Source: an uncultured Bacteroidota bacterium
GTDB lineage: Bacteria > Bacteroidota > Bacteroidia > Flavobacteriales > Flavobacteriaceae
Length of the DNA: 64,000 bases
Assembly: GCA_902602415.1 (NCBI GenBank)
Contig: CACKQW010000006.1
Span: 27,427 to 91,426 of the forward strand
Direction of reading: 5' to 3'
Made by a program: the position numbers and the translations under genes. The first letter of the stretch is position 1. Each line of letters starts with the position of its first letter. The notes beneath the pieces were generated by a model. That model had not been told where the DNA came from. It searched no databases and worked only from the letters and a program-made list of their open reading frames with translations. Below are positions 50,957 to 60,124 of this stretch, piece after piece.

Positions 50957-51056
50957 TGGGTATTTTTGGAATTCATAACAAATATAATAACTAAACTAAC
51001 AGTCTTAGTAAATCAAAAACTTTTTTAATAACAATAATTTTATTGATATTGCATAC

Positions 51057-52244
51057 ATGAATAAATTTCTCGCATTTTTTTTAATACTTACATTTTCATG
51101 CAGCAATAATAAAGAATCAAATACAAATTATATTGGTTATTTAGTTTCAAATGATTCAATTAAGATTCCATTTAATTTTGATTATAAAAAATCTGGAATA
51201 TCAATTAATAACGGTGATGAATTAGTTTTCTTAAGATTAAATAATAGTTTTAAAGATTCCTTAAAATTTGAATCACCATTCTTTGAAGAGTATATAAATT
51301 TTAAAATAAATGGTGATTCATTAAAAGGTTATTTATATAACCAAAGTTTATCTAGAAAAATACCTTTTTATGCCATCCCTGGCATTGATAGATTTGAAAA
51401 TAAATTTTTTTCTGAGAATGTAGATCTTAATGGGGAATGGCGTATCATTTTTAATTTTTCAAAAAGTGATAGTTATGAGGGTAAATTAATCGTTAATCAA
51501 TCTGATTCAGATGTTGTTTCTACTGTAAGAACTGAAACAGGTGATTATGGATATATGCAAGGAAAAATAAATTTCAATGAATTAAGTATTTCAAATTTTA
51601 ACGGAAGTAGAGCTTATCTGATCAATGGTATATTAAATAATGATACGATACGCGGTGATTTCTACAGGGGAAATTATGGTCATAGTAATTTTATAGCTTT
51701 TAAAGATGATAATTTCAAACTTTCAGATCCTTATGGCCTGACAAGCTTAAAGAAAGGATATAAATCTTTTGACTTTAAATTTGAGGATATAAATGGAGAA
51801 ATTATTTCCGGCAATGATAAAAAGTTTGAAGATAGGGTGGTTTTGGTACAAATAATGGGTTCATGGTGCCCGAATTGTATCGATGAATCTAAATATTTAT
51901 CACAACTTAACAGAAAGTTTGGCGATATTTCTATTGTTTCTATTGCATTTGAATATGCAAAAAATAAAAATCAGGCAATTAATAACTTAAAAAAAATAAA
52001 AAAGAATTTGAATCTTAATTATGATTTATTATTAGGTGGATATGGAGGCACAAATAAAAAAATAATTTTAGAAAAATTAAATTCTTTAGAAAAGTTAATT
52101 TCCTATCCAACACTAATTGTTATAGATAAAAATAAAATTGTAAGAAAAATTCATACAGGGTTTAACGGTCCAGCTACAGGAGTTGAATACGAAAAATTTA
52201 AATATAATTTTGAAGAATTTTTAAAGCTTCTTAACGCTGAATAA
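51057..52244 (+). CDS. TlpA-like thioredoxin-fold lipoprotein
   Basis: Lipobox FSCS; VLVQIMGSWCPNCIDESKYLSQL; C-terminal IDKNKIVRKIHTGFNGPATG. Confidence 0.9.
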   Translation: MNKFLAFFLILTFSCSNNKESNTNYIGYLVSNDSIKIPFNFDYKKSGISINNGDELVFLRLNNSFKDSLKFESPFFEEYINFKINGDSLKGYLYNQSLSRKIPFYAIPGIDRFENKFFSENVDLNGEWRIIFNFSKSDSYEGKLIVNQSDSDVVSTVRTETGDYGYMQGKINFNELSISNFNGSRAYLINGILNNDTIRGDFYRGNYGHSNFIAFKDDNFKLSDPYGLTSLKKGYKSFDFKFEDINGEIISGNDKKFEDRVVLVQIMGSWCPNCIDESKYLSQLNRKFGDISIVSIAFEYAKNKNQAINNLKKIKKNLNLNYDLLLGGYGGTNKKIILEKLNSLEKLISYPTLIVIDKNKIVRKIHTGFNGPATGVEYEKFKYNFEEFLKLLNAE

Positions 52245-52247
52245 ATA

Positions 52248-54353
52248 CTAGCTTATATATTCCCAGATTTCTTTTTTGTTAAAAATATTTTTTAAGTTTT
52301 TTGAAATGATATAATTTTCTTTTTGCCTGAGGTTAGGATCTTTTTTGAGAATATCGCTAACTAGCAATCTAACTTTTGAAATTAACTCATTATCCTTAAT
52401 TAGATTTGTTATTTTAAAGGGGATTTCACCGCTTTGCTGAGTTCCCATTAAATTTCCTGGTCCTCTGATTTCTAAATCCTTTTCAGCTATGACAAATCCA
52501 TCATTCGTTGAAACCATTGTTTCCATTCTCATGATACTTTCTTTTGTTTTTTTGTAACCGGTAACCAAGAAGCAAAAACTTTTGTCGCTGCCTCTTCCAA
52601 CTCTTCCTCTAAGTTGGTGTAGCTGAGATAAACCAAATCTTTCGGCACTTTCAATAACCATAACAGTAGCATTCGGAACATCAACACCAACTTCAATGAC
52701 TGTTGTAGAAACTAAAATTTGTGTTTTATTTTCTATGAAACGTTTCATTTCATTTTCTTTTTCATCATTTTTCATTTTACCATGCACAATTGAAATTTGA
52801 TAATCAGGCATTGGAAAATCTCTAGAAAAGGACTCATAACCATCTAATAAGTCTTTAAAATCGAGCTTTTCACTTTCTTTAATCAATGGATATACGATAT
52901 ATGCTTGTTTACCTTTGTGAATTTGACTTTTTATAAATCTTATTAGCTTTAATCTATCTCTTTCAGTTTGATGAAAAGTTTCAATATGTTTTCTTCCAGG
53001 TGGGAGCTCGTCAATAATAGACATATCAAGATCTCCATATACTGACATGGCAAGAGTTCTTGGAATAGGGGTTGCGGTCATAATTAAAACATGGGGAGGA
53101 AATTTATTTTTTAACCAAAGTTTACTCCTTTGAGCGACACCAAATTTATGTTGTTCATCTATTATTGCAATACCTAAATTATTGAATTGTATACCATCAT
53201 AGATAAGCGCATGTGTGCCAATTAATAAATCAATTTTACCATCTTTGAGGTCATTTTTTATATCTTTTTTAATTGAAGCTTTACTTGATCCAGTAATAAT
53301 TTTAATATTGATTTTCAATAGCTTACATATTTCATGAAATTTATTATAGTGCTGGTATGACAAAATTTCAGTTGGGGTCATTATACATGCTTGAAATCCA
53401 TTACCAATCGCAATTAAGGCACTCATAAAAGCAACAATAGTTTTACCTGAGCCAACATCACCTTGTAATAATCTATTCATTTGTGCTCCGCTTCCTAAAT
53501 CCTTTCTGATTTCTTTTATTACTCTTTTTTGTGCATTTGTCAAATCAAAATCTAGAATAGATTCATAAAATTTCTTAAAATACTTTCCAATTGAATTAAA
53601 GTTGTATCCTTTAATTTTTTCTTTTCTCATCAGATTCTTTTTAATTAACCTTATCTGCAGATAAAATATTTCTTCAAATTTTAGTCTTAAAATGGATTGA
53701 TTTAGCTCCCTGGACGATTGAGGGTTGTGGATACTTATGTATGCTGAATTTCTATCTAATAATTTAAATTTTTTTATGATATACTCAGGGAGGTTTTCAT
53801 CAATTTTTTTATTTGTTTGGATTAAGAGTTCATTAATTAAGTTACGTATTGTCTTGTTGGTGATACCTTTTTTTATTAACATTTCCGTTGAAGGATATAT
53901 ACCAATTAACTTAGATTTTTTTTTCAGATTTTCTCCTTTGTATATTTCTAGATCAGGGTGCGGTATTGATTTAATACCATTATATATATTTAGCTTTCCA
54001 AAAACTACATAGTTGTGATTTATTTTGATTGAGTCAATTAACCATTTATTAATTTTAAACCATACCAGATCAATTGATCCAGTATCATCAGATAAAGTAG
54101 CAATTACCCTTTTCTTTCTTCCTATTCCAAGCTCTTTTAAATTAGTAATTTTACCGATTATCTGAACCTCTGTAAGTAAGTTGTCAATTAACGAAATTTT
54201 ATGAAATTTTGTTCTATCAATGTACCTATAGGGGAACGTATCTAATAAATCCTTGTAGCTAAATATTTTTAGCTCATCTTTAAGTAATTTTGCCCTGTTT
54301 GGACCTACGCCTTTCAGATATTCAATTGGAGTATTAAATAGATCAATATTCAT
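52248..54353 (-). CDS. recG: ATP-dependent DNA helicase RecG
   Basis: YLKGVGPNRAKLLKDEL, RLLQGDVGSGKTIVA, IIDEQHKFGVAQR, MTATPIPRTLAMSVYGDLD, LRGRVGRGSDKSFC. Confidence 0.98.
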   Translation of the reverse strand: MNIDLFNTPIEYLKGVGPNRAKLLKDELKIFSYKDLLDTFPYRYIDRTKFHKISLIDNLLTEVQIIGKITNLKELGIGRKKRVIATLSDDTGSIDLVWFKINKWLIDSIKINHNYVVFGKLNIYNGIKSIPHPDLEIYKGENLKKKSKLIGIYPSTEMLIKKGITNKTIRNLINELLIQTNKKIDENLPEYIIKKFKLLDRNSAYISIHNPQSSRELNQSILRLKFEEIFYLQIRLIKKNLMRKEKIKGYNFNSIGKYFKKFYESILDFDLTNAQKRVIKEIRKDLGSGAQMNRLLQGDVGSGKTIVAFMSALIAIGNGFQACIMTPTEILSYQHYNKFHEICKLLKINIKIITGSSKASIKKDIKNDLKDGKIDLLIGTHALIYDGIQFNNLGIAIIDEQHKFGVAQRSKLWLKNKFPPHVLIMTATPIPRTLAMSVYGDLDMSIIDELPPGRKHIETFHQTERDRLKLIRFIKSQIHKGKQAYIVYPLIKESEKLDFKDLLDGYESFSRDFPMPDYQISIVHGKMKNDEKENEMKRFIENKTQILVSTTVIEVGVDVPNATVMVIESAERFGLSQLHQLRGRVGRGSDKSFCFLVTGYKKTKESIMRMETMVSTNDGFVIAEKDLEIRGPGNLMGTQQSGEIPFKITNLIKDNELISKVRLLVSDILKKDPNLRQKENYIISKNLKNIFNKKEIWEYIS

Positions 54354-54470
54354 TAATCTAAATTTAATATTTTTTACTCATGAAATTGAATAAATTTTGT
54401 TTATAACTAAATAATTAATTCTTAATATTTATATACAACAATAATTAATTTCACTTTTAATTTAATTTAT

Positions 54471-56726
54471 TTGAAACATTTCTTAGAAAATTTAAATACT
54501 TCACAACTAGAGTCTACTTTGCAGATGAATGGCCCAATGATAGTGATAGCTGGTGCTGGCTCTGGAAAAACAAGGGTTCTAACATATAAAATTGCTTATC
54601 TCATTACTCAGGGAGTGGATCCCTTTAATATTTTATCGCTAACCTTTACAAATAAGGCTGCGAAAGAAATGAAAGAAAGAATAACCAAAATTGTTGGAGA
54701 TGAGGCAAAAAATTTATGGATGGGAACCTTCCACTCGGTGTTTGCTAAAATATTGAGAATTGAGGCGCATAAAATTGGATATACAGCAAATTTTACTATT
54801 TATGATTCTGATGATTCACAAAAGTTAGTTAATAGAATAATCAAAGAACTTAATCTTGATAAAGACATTTATAAACACAAATTAGTTTTTTCAAGAATAT
54901 CATCGATGAAAAATAATTTTATTTCTGACATAGATTACAAAAAAAACGAAGAGTTACTACTTTCTGATAAAATATCCAATCAACCTAAGTTCCACATGAT
55001 TTATACGGAATATGTTAATAGATGTTTTAAGGCTGGAGCAATGGATTTTGATGATTTACTATTAAAAACAAATGAACTCCTCTCAAATTACCCAGAGACA
55101 CTATACAAGTACCAAAATATATTTAAATATATTTTAGTTGATGAGTATCAAGATACCAATCATTCTCAATATTTAATTGTAAAAGCGCTTTCAGATAAAT
55201 TTCAAAATATATGTGTTGTTGGTGATGATGCGCAAAGTATATATAGTTTTAGAGGAGCAAATATTAGTAATATTTTGAACTTTCAAAATGATTTTCAGGA
55301 TTCCAAAATATTTAGGTTAGAACAAAACTACAGATCAACTAAGAACATTGTAAACGCTGCAAATAGCTTAATTAAAAATAATCAAAACAGGCTTGAAAAA
55401 AATATTTGGACTGATAATGAAAGTGGTGAGAAAATTAGCGTAAATAGATTATTAACAGATGGAGAGGAAGGAAGGTTTGTTGCAAGCTCTATTTTTGAGG
55501 CAAAAATGCAACATCAATTAAAAAATAATGATTTTGCAATTCTTTATAGGACAAATGCTCAATCAAGGTCATTTGAAGATGCACTAAGAAAAAAAAATAT
55601 ACCATATCGTGTTTTTGGTGGACTTTCCTTTTATCAAAGAAAAGAAATTAAGGATGTTTTAGCCTATTTGAAACTTATTGTTAATATTAATGACGAAGAG
55701 GCATTAAAAAGAATTATAAACTTTCCACCAAGGGGCTTGGGGCAAACCACAGTGAATAAAATTTCGATAGAATCTAACAAACGGAATATTTCAGATTATA
55801 AGTTTATTAAAGATTATTCTAAAGATTCGAAAGTATTCAATAATTCAACTAAAAATAAATTATATGAATTTATGGTTTTAATTGAAAGCTTGAAAATAAA
55901 AAATGAAGTAACAAATGTATTTGAAATGACGAAAGAGGTTTTAAAAAAATCTGGCTTATACAAATACTTTAATGATGACGAGTCAATTGACGGTATAAAC
56001 AGGATTCAAAATATAGAAGAATTATTAAATGGGATTAAAGATTTTGTAGACAATGATGTTTCAGAGGAAAAGACCGTTTCTTCATTTTTGCAAAGTGTTG
56101 CGTTAATCACGGATCAAGATAATGACGAACAAGATTTAAATAAAGTTCAATTAATGACAGTTCATTTAGCAAAAGGACTCGAATTTCCTTATGTATACAT
56201 TGTGGGTATGGAAGAAAATTTATTTCCAAGTGCAATGAATTTAAATTCAAGAAATGAACTTGAAGAGGAAAGAAGGTTGTTCTATGTTGCTTTAACTCGA
56301 GCTGAAAAGAAAGTCTCTTTATCATACGTTTTATCAAGATACCGCTGGGGTAAGTTAATTGATTCAGAAAAAAGTAGATTTATTGATGAAATTGATAGTC
56401 AGTACAGAAGCGAAAATATCAAACAGAAGCAATCTTATAGTAATGAAAGAGATGAATATTCTTATAATAAGGTTGGAATAAGATTCAAAGTGCCTGAAAA
56501 AAAACCTCCCAAAAACTTCGTAAAGGTTAAAAGCAGCACTACTAAAAGTAACTTATTTGATAATAGTTTAATTAAGGGTAATATAGTTTTTCATGAAAGG
56601 TTCAAAAGGGGGGTAGTAGTATCTATTGAGGGTGCTGGTGATGATAAAAAAGCTGAAATTAGGTTTGATAAATTTGGGATAAAAAAATTATTACTCAGGT
56701 TTTCAAAGTTGAAGATTATCTCATAA
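54471..56726 (+). CDS. UvrD/PcrA-family superfamily 1A DNA helicase
   Basis: TTG start; LNTSQLESTLQMNGPMIVIAGAGSGKTRVLTYKIAYLI, VDEYQDTNHSQY, VGDDAQSIYSFRGANISNI, LMTVHLAKGLEFPYVYIVGMEENLFPS. Confidence 0.96.
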   Translation: MKHFLENLNTSQLESTLQMNGPMIVIAGAGSGKTRVLTYKIAYLITQGVDPFNILSLTFTNKAAKEMKERITKIVGDEAKNLWMGTFHSVFAKILRIEAHKIGYTANFTIYDSDDSQKLVNRIIKELNLDKDIYKHKLVFSRISSMKNNFISDIDYKKNEELLLSDKISNQPKFHMIYTEYVNRCFKAGAMDFDDLLLKTNELLSNYPETLYKYQNIFKYILVDEYQDTNHSQYLIVKALSDKFQNICVVGDDAQSIYSFRGANISNILNFQNDFQDSKIFRLEQNYRSTKNIVNAANSLIKNNQNRLEKNIWTDNESGEKISVNRLLTDGEEGRFVASSIFEAKMQHQLKNNDFAILYRTNAQSRSFEDALRKKNIPYRVFGGLSFYQRKEIKDVLAYLKLIVNINDEEALKRIINFPPRGLGQTTVNKISIESNKRNISDYKFIKDYSKDSKVFNNSTKNKLYEFMVLIESLKIKNEVTNVFEMTKEVLKKSGLYKYFNDDESIDGINRIQNIEELLNGIKDFVDNDVSEEKTVSSFLQSVALITDQDNDEQDLNKVQLMTVHLAKGLEFPYVYIVGMEENLFPSAMNLNSRNELEEERRLFYVALTRAEKKVSLSYVLSRYRWGKLIDSEKSRFIDEIDSQYRSENIKQKQSYSNERDEYSYNKVGIRFKVPEKKPPKNFVKVKSSTTKSNLFDNSLIKGNIVFHERFKRGVVVSIEGAGDDKKAEIRFDKFGIKKLLLRFSKLKIIS

Positions 56727-56756
56727 AAAAAATCCCAACTATGTGGGATTTTTTTG
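56725..56756. terminator. Bidirectional intrinsic terminator between helicase gene and ompA-like gene
   Basis: AAAAAATCCCA-actatg-TGGGATTTTTTT, A-run and T-run on both sides, at a convergent junction. Confidence 0.85.
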
Positions 56757-56772
56757 ATTTTTAAAATTAAAA

Positions 56773-57627
56773 TTAATTTGAGAAACTTTGCATTTCTTTT
56801 TCGATCATGTCATAAAATTGATCAATTTTAGGCATAATGATAATTCGTGTACGTCTATTTATTGATCTATTTTCAGCTGTGTTATTATCTACCAGAGGGT
56901 CAAAATAACTTCTTCCAGCAGCTATTAATCTACTAGGATTAACATCAAGATCTTTAAGAACACGAACGATGGATGTAGCCCTTTTTACACTTAGGTCCCA
57001 ATTATCCAATAATACGCCTCCAGCTTTGTAAGTTAAATTATCTGTATGTCCTTCTACCATACATTCAAAATCAGGTTTACCATTAACTACTGTTGCAACT
57101 TTACCTAAAATTTCTTTGGCTCTTTCAGAAACTTGGTAACTACCAGATTTAAATAATAATTTATCTGAAAGAGAAATAAACACTACTGCCTTGTCAACAT
57201 TAACCTCAATATCAGGGTCGTTAATACCAATTTCTTTTTTCAAGCTTGTGACAAGGGCGAAAGTAACACTATCTTTTCTGTTTAGAGCGTCTTGAATCCT
57301 TGTGATTTTAAGATCCTTTTCCTTAATACTTTCCAAGGTTTTTTCTAAATTTTCAGCACCTTTTGCTGTAAGTTCTAAATAATCTTGACTTTGAATAAAT
57401 AATTGGTCATTTCTCCTTTTCAAGTCTGATAATTGTTCTTTGTATGCTTCAGAAAGAGTTTCAGCAGTAGATAATTCTTCTAGACAAGAATTTAGTTTAA
57501 CTGTTGCTGTATTTAATAAATCTTGAGTTTTTTTATGTCTGTTTTCAAGAGAAGTATATTCTTTTTTACTTACACATGACGACATTACAAATAGTGTAAT
57601 TAAGCTTAAAAAAAATGTTTTTTTCAT
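56773..57627 (-). CDS. OmpA-family peptidoglycan-associated lipoprotein
   Basis: Lipobox MSSC; coiled coil; VDKAVVFISLSDKLLFKSGSYQVSERAKEIL, VEGHTDN, RLIAAGRS, NRRTRIIIMPK. Confidence 0.93.
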   Translation of the reverse strand: MKKTFFLSLITLFVMSSCVSKKEYTSLENRHKKTQDLLNTATVKLNSCLEELSTAETLSEAYKEQLSDLKRRNDQLFIQSQDYLELTAKGAENLEKTLESIKEKDLKITRIQDALNRKDSVTFALVTSLKKEIGINDPDIEVNVDKAVVFISLSDKLLFKSGSYQVSERAKEILGKVATVVNGKPDFECMVEGHTDNLTYKAGGVLLDNWDLSVKRATSIVRVLKDLDVNPSRLIAAGRSYFDPLVDNNTAENRSINRRTRIIIMPKIDQFYDMIEKEMQSFSN

Positions 57628-57692
57628 TTTGAAATATTTGATGTTTATTAATATAAAATTAGCAAAAAAGGAAACTTAAAACGTTTAAAATC

Positions 57693-58670
57693 TTAGCTTT
57701 TGTGAAATAGATATTCACAAATAATAGATCTAGTTTTATAATGAATAATTTTCCTTTTATTATTTCGTCTATATTGAATTAACAGGTTAATATGTTTATA
57801 AAACGATAAATATGCCTTAATTATTGCAGTGAAATGATTAAGTCCTCTTGTAAATAATAAAAAAATAGCAATAATTGCATCAATAAAATGTTTTTCTAAA
57901 AGAAGTAAAAATAAATTCTGTTTTGAATTTTTAGTTATTGTAAAAAGCATATTTCTATAATTGAAATATGTTTTCTTTGGATCATAACTATTTAATGATG
58001 CAGCGTTTACGTGATAAATGGTTGAATTAGGATTAAAACTTATATTATAACCATTATTTTGTAATCTCCAACAGAGATCAATTTCCTCAAAATGAGCCCA
58101 AAAAATTTCATCAAAACCACCAAACTTTTTAAATGTATTATTTCTTATAAAAAAACAGGCTCCACATGCCCAAAAAATTTTAATAATTTCATTGTATTGA
58201 TTATTATCTTTTTCGATTTTGTTATAAATTCTTCCGTTGCAATATGGGTATCCATATCTGTCTAAAAACCCGCCTGAAGCGCCAGCATAGTCAAAATAAT
58301 CTTTGTTGTTAAAGTTTTTCATTTTAGGTTGAATTACTGCGGTTTCTTTTTCATTTTCAAATTGAGTCATAATTTTCTCAGTCCATTTATTAGTAACCTC
58401 AACATCATTATTTAATAGACATAAAATATCATCATTAATATTTCTTAAACCAATATTGTATCCTTTAGCATATCCATAATTTTTATTTAATTGCACAATT
58501 TTTATCCTTTTAAAATTGGATCTAATAAATTTAACTGATCCATCGGATGATCCATTATCAATTATATAAATATTGTATCTGATAGGTGTGAACTTAATTA
58601 CAGAAGGCAAAAATTTCTTGATTAATTTTATACCATTATAATTTAAAATAACTACAGCTAAACTTTTCAT
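57693..58670 (-). CDS. Glycosyltransferase family 2 (rhamnosyltransferase-like)
   Basis: LAVVILNYNGIKLIKKFLPSV, YIIDNGSSDGSVKFI, LLNNDVEVTNKW, FWAHFEEIDLCWRLQNNGY. Confidence 0.92.
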   Translation of the reverse strand: MKSLAVVILNYNGIKLIKKFLPSVIKFTPIRYNIYIIDNGSSDGSVKFIRSNFKRIKIVQLNKNYGYAKGYNIGLRNINDDILCLLNNDVEVTNKWTEKIMTQFENEKETAVIQPKMKNFNNKDYFDYAGASGGFLDRYGYPYCNGRIYNKIEKDNNQYNEIIKIFWACGACFFIRNNTFKKFGGFDEIFWAHFEEIDLCWRLQNNGYNISFNPNSTIYHVNAASLNSYDPKKTYFNYRNMLFTITKNSKQNLFLLLLEKHFIDAIIAIFLLFTRGLNHFTAIIKAYLSFYKHINLLIQYRRNNKRKIIHYKTRSIICEYLFHKS

Positions 58671-59107
58671 ATCAAGGGAAAATTAGCTAAGAATTTAATT
58701 TTATTCCTATCTTCATTGATTTTGCAATAATAGTGATTTATTCCATTCGTGACCATTAGGTATTTAGATTTTAAAATTTTGTTATATATCAAAATTTGAT
58801 CAAAGGTTTTTTGGTTGATTTCAATATTAGGTGCTTTACACTCCACCAGCAGGTTTATTTTTCCTTCACTGCTATATGAAACTATATCAAATCTTTTTTT
58901 TATTCCATTAAATTCAATTTCTTTCTCAATTGCAATTGAATATTTATTTATTCTTTTTTCTTCTATTAAAAACCGGATACAATTTTGTCTAACCCATTCT
59001 TCTGAACTTAATTGAACATATTTTTTTCTAATTAAATCGAAAATAAATCTTTTTTGACCTTCTTTTTTTAATCGAAATTCATAATTTGGAAAATTCAATC
59101 TTTTCAT
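58667..59107 (-). CDS. Standalone type I restriction HsdR N-terminal (HSDR_N)-like nuclease-fold protein
   Basis: VRQNCIRFLIEEK, IKKRFDIVSYSSEGKINLLVECKAPN (D...ExK nuclease-like motif); between holA and a GT2 gene. Confidence 0.82.
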   Translation of the reverse strand: MKRLNFPNYEFRLKKEGQKRFIFDLIRKKYVQLSSEEWVRQNCIRFLIEEKRINKYSIAIEKEIEFNGIKKRFDIVSYSSEGKINLLVECKAPNIEINQKTFDQILIYNKILKSKYLMVTNGINHYYCKINEDRNKIKFLANFPLI

Positions 59108-59116
59108 ATAGATGTA

Positions 59117-60124
59117 GTGAATACAATAAGTGAAATAAAAAACGACATCAAGTTAAAAAATTTTTCCGCAGTTTATTTATTAATGGGTGAAGAAGAGTTT
59201 TTTATTGACCAAATAACCCAAGTATTTATTGATAATGTATTAAGTAAAAATGAAAAAGAGTTTAATCTAAATATTATTTATGGGAAAGATGCAAATGTTG
59301 ATACAATTGTTTCAATTTGTAAAAAATACCCGCTAATGTCAGATTATCAATTAGTAATAATCAAAGAAGCTCAGGATTTAGGCAATACAATTGAAAATTT
59401 GACAAATTATTTAAAAAATCCACTTTCCTCAACAATTTTAGTTATTAATTATAAGCATAAATTCATGGATAAAAGAAAATCAATTTTCAAACTTATCCAA
59501 AAAAAAGGGAAAATATTCGAATCTAAATTTATGTATGATAATCAGGTTCAAAAATGGATTTCCGACAGATTTATAAACAACGGTTTTACAATTGATCAAA
59601 AATCAGTATCTCTAATTAATGAACATTTAGGTAATAAGTTAAATACTATAAATAATGAGATTCTAAAATTGTTAGAGATCAAAAAAGAATCAAAAATAAT
59701 AACCATTAATGATATCCAAAAATATGTTGGTATTTCAAAAGACTTTAACAATTTTGAATTTAGAAAATCAATTGGAAGTTTGAATTTTAAAAAAGCTCAT
59801 CTAATCGCAGATTATTTTTCAAAAAACCCCAAATCAAATCCAATGGTTGTAACCATCACCCTCTTATTTGATTATTTCTCTAAGCTTATGGTTTATCAAG
59901 TTAATTCTGATTTAAATCCCAAAATATTATCATCAAAAATTGGAATTAATCCATACTTTTTAAATGAGTTTGCTTCAGCAAGTAAAAATTATAGTATAAA
60001 AAAAATAGTCAAAGTAATTTCTGTTATTAGAGAGTATGATATGTATTCAAAGGGGGTAAAAGTTAAAAAAGTTTCACCAAAGCTTTTACAGGAACTTGTA
60101 GCAAGAATTGCTAGTATACATTAA
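59117..60124 (+). CDS. holA: DNA polymerase III subunit delta
   Basis: GTG start; YLLMGEEEFFIDQITQVF, YPLMSDYQLVIIKEAQDL, INEHLGNKLNTINNEILKL. Confidence 0.93.
   Translation: MNTISEIKNDIKLKNFSAVYLLMGEEEFFIDQITQVFIDNVLSKNEKEFNLNIIYGKDANVDTIVSICKKYPLMSDYQLVIIKEAQDLGNTIENLTNYLKNPLSSTILVINYKHKFMDKRKSIFKLIQKKGKIFESKFMYDNQVQKWISDRFINNGFTIDQKSVSLINEHLGNKLNTINNEILKLLEIKKESKIITINDIQKYVGISKDFNNFEFRKSIGSLNFKKAHLIADYFSKNPKSNPMVVTITLLFDYFSKLMVYQVNSDLNPKILSSKIGINPYFLNEFASASKNYSIKKIVKVISVIREYDMYSKGVKVKKVSPKLLQELVARIASIH

Noticed and set aside
58667-59107. Type I restriction-modification system
   Set aside because: Only an HsdR N-terminal-like domain is present; no HsdM, HsdS or R-subunit helicase in the window.
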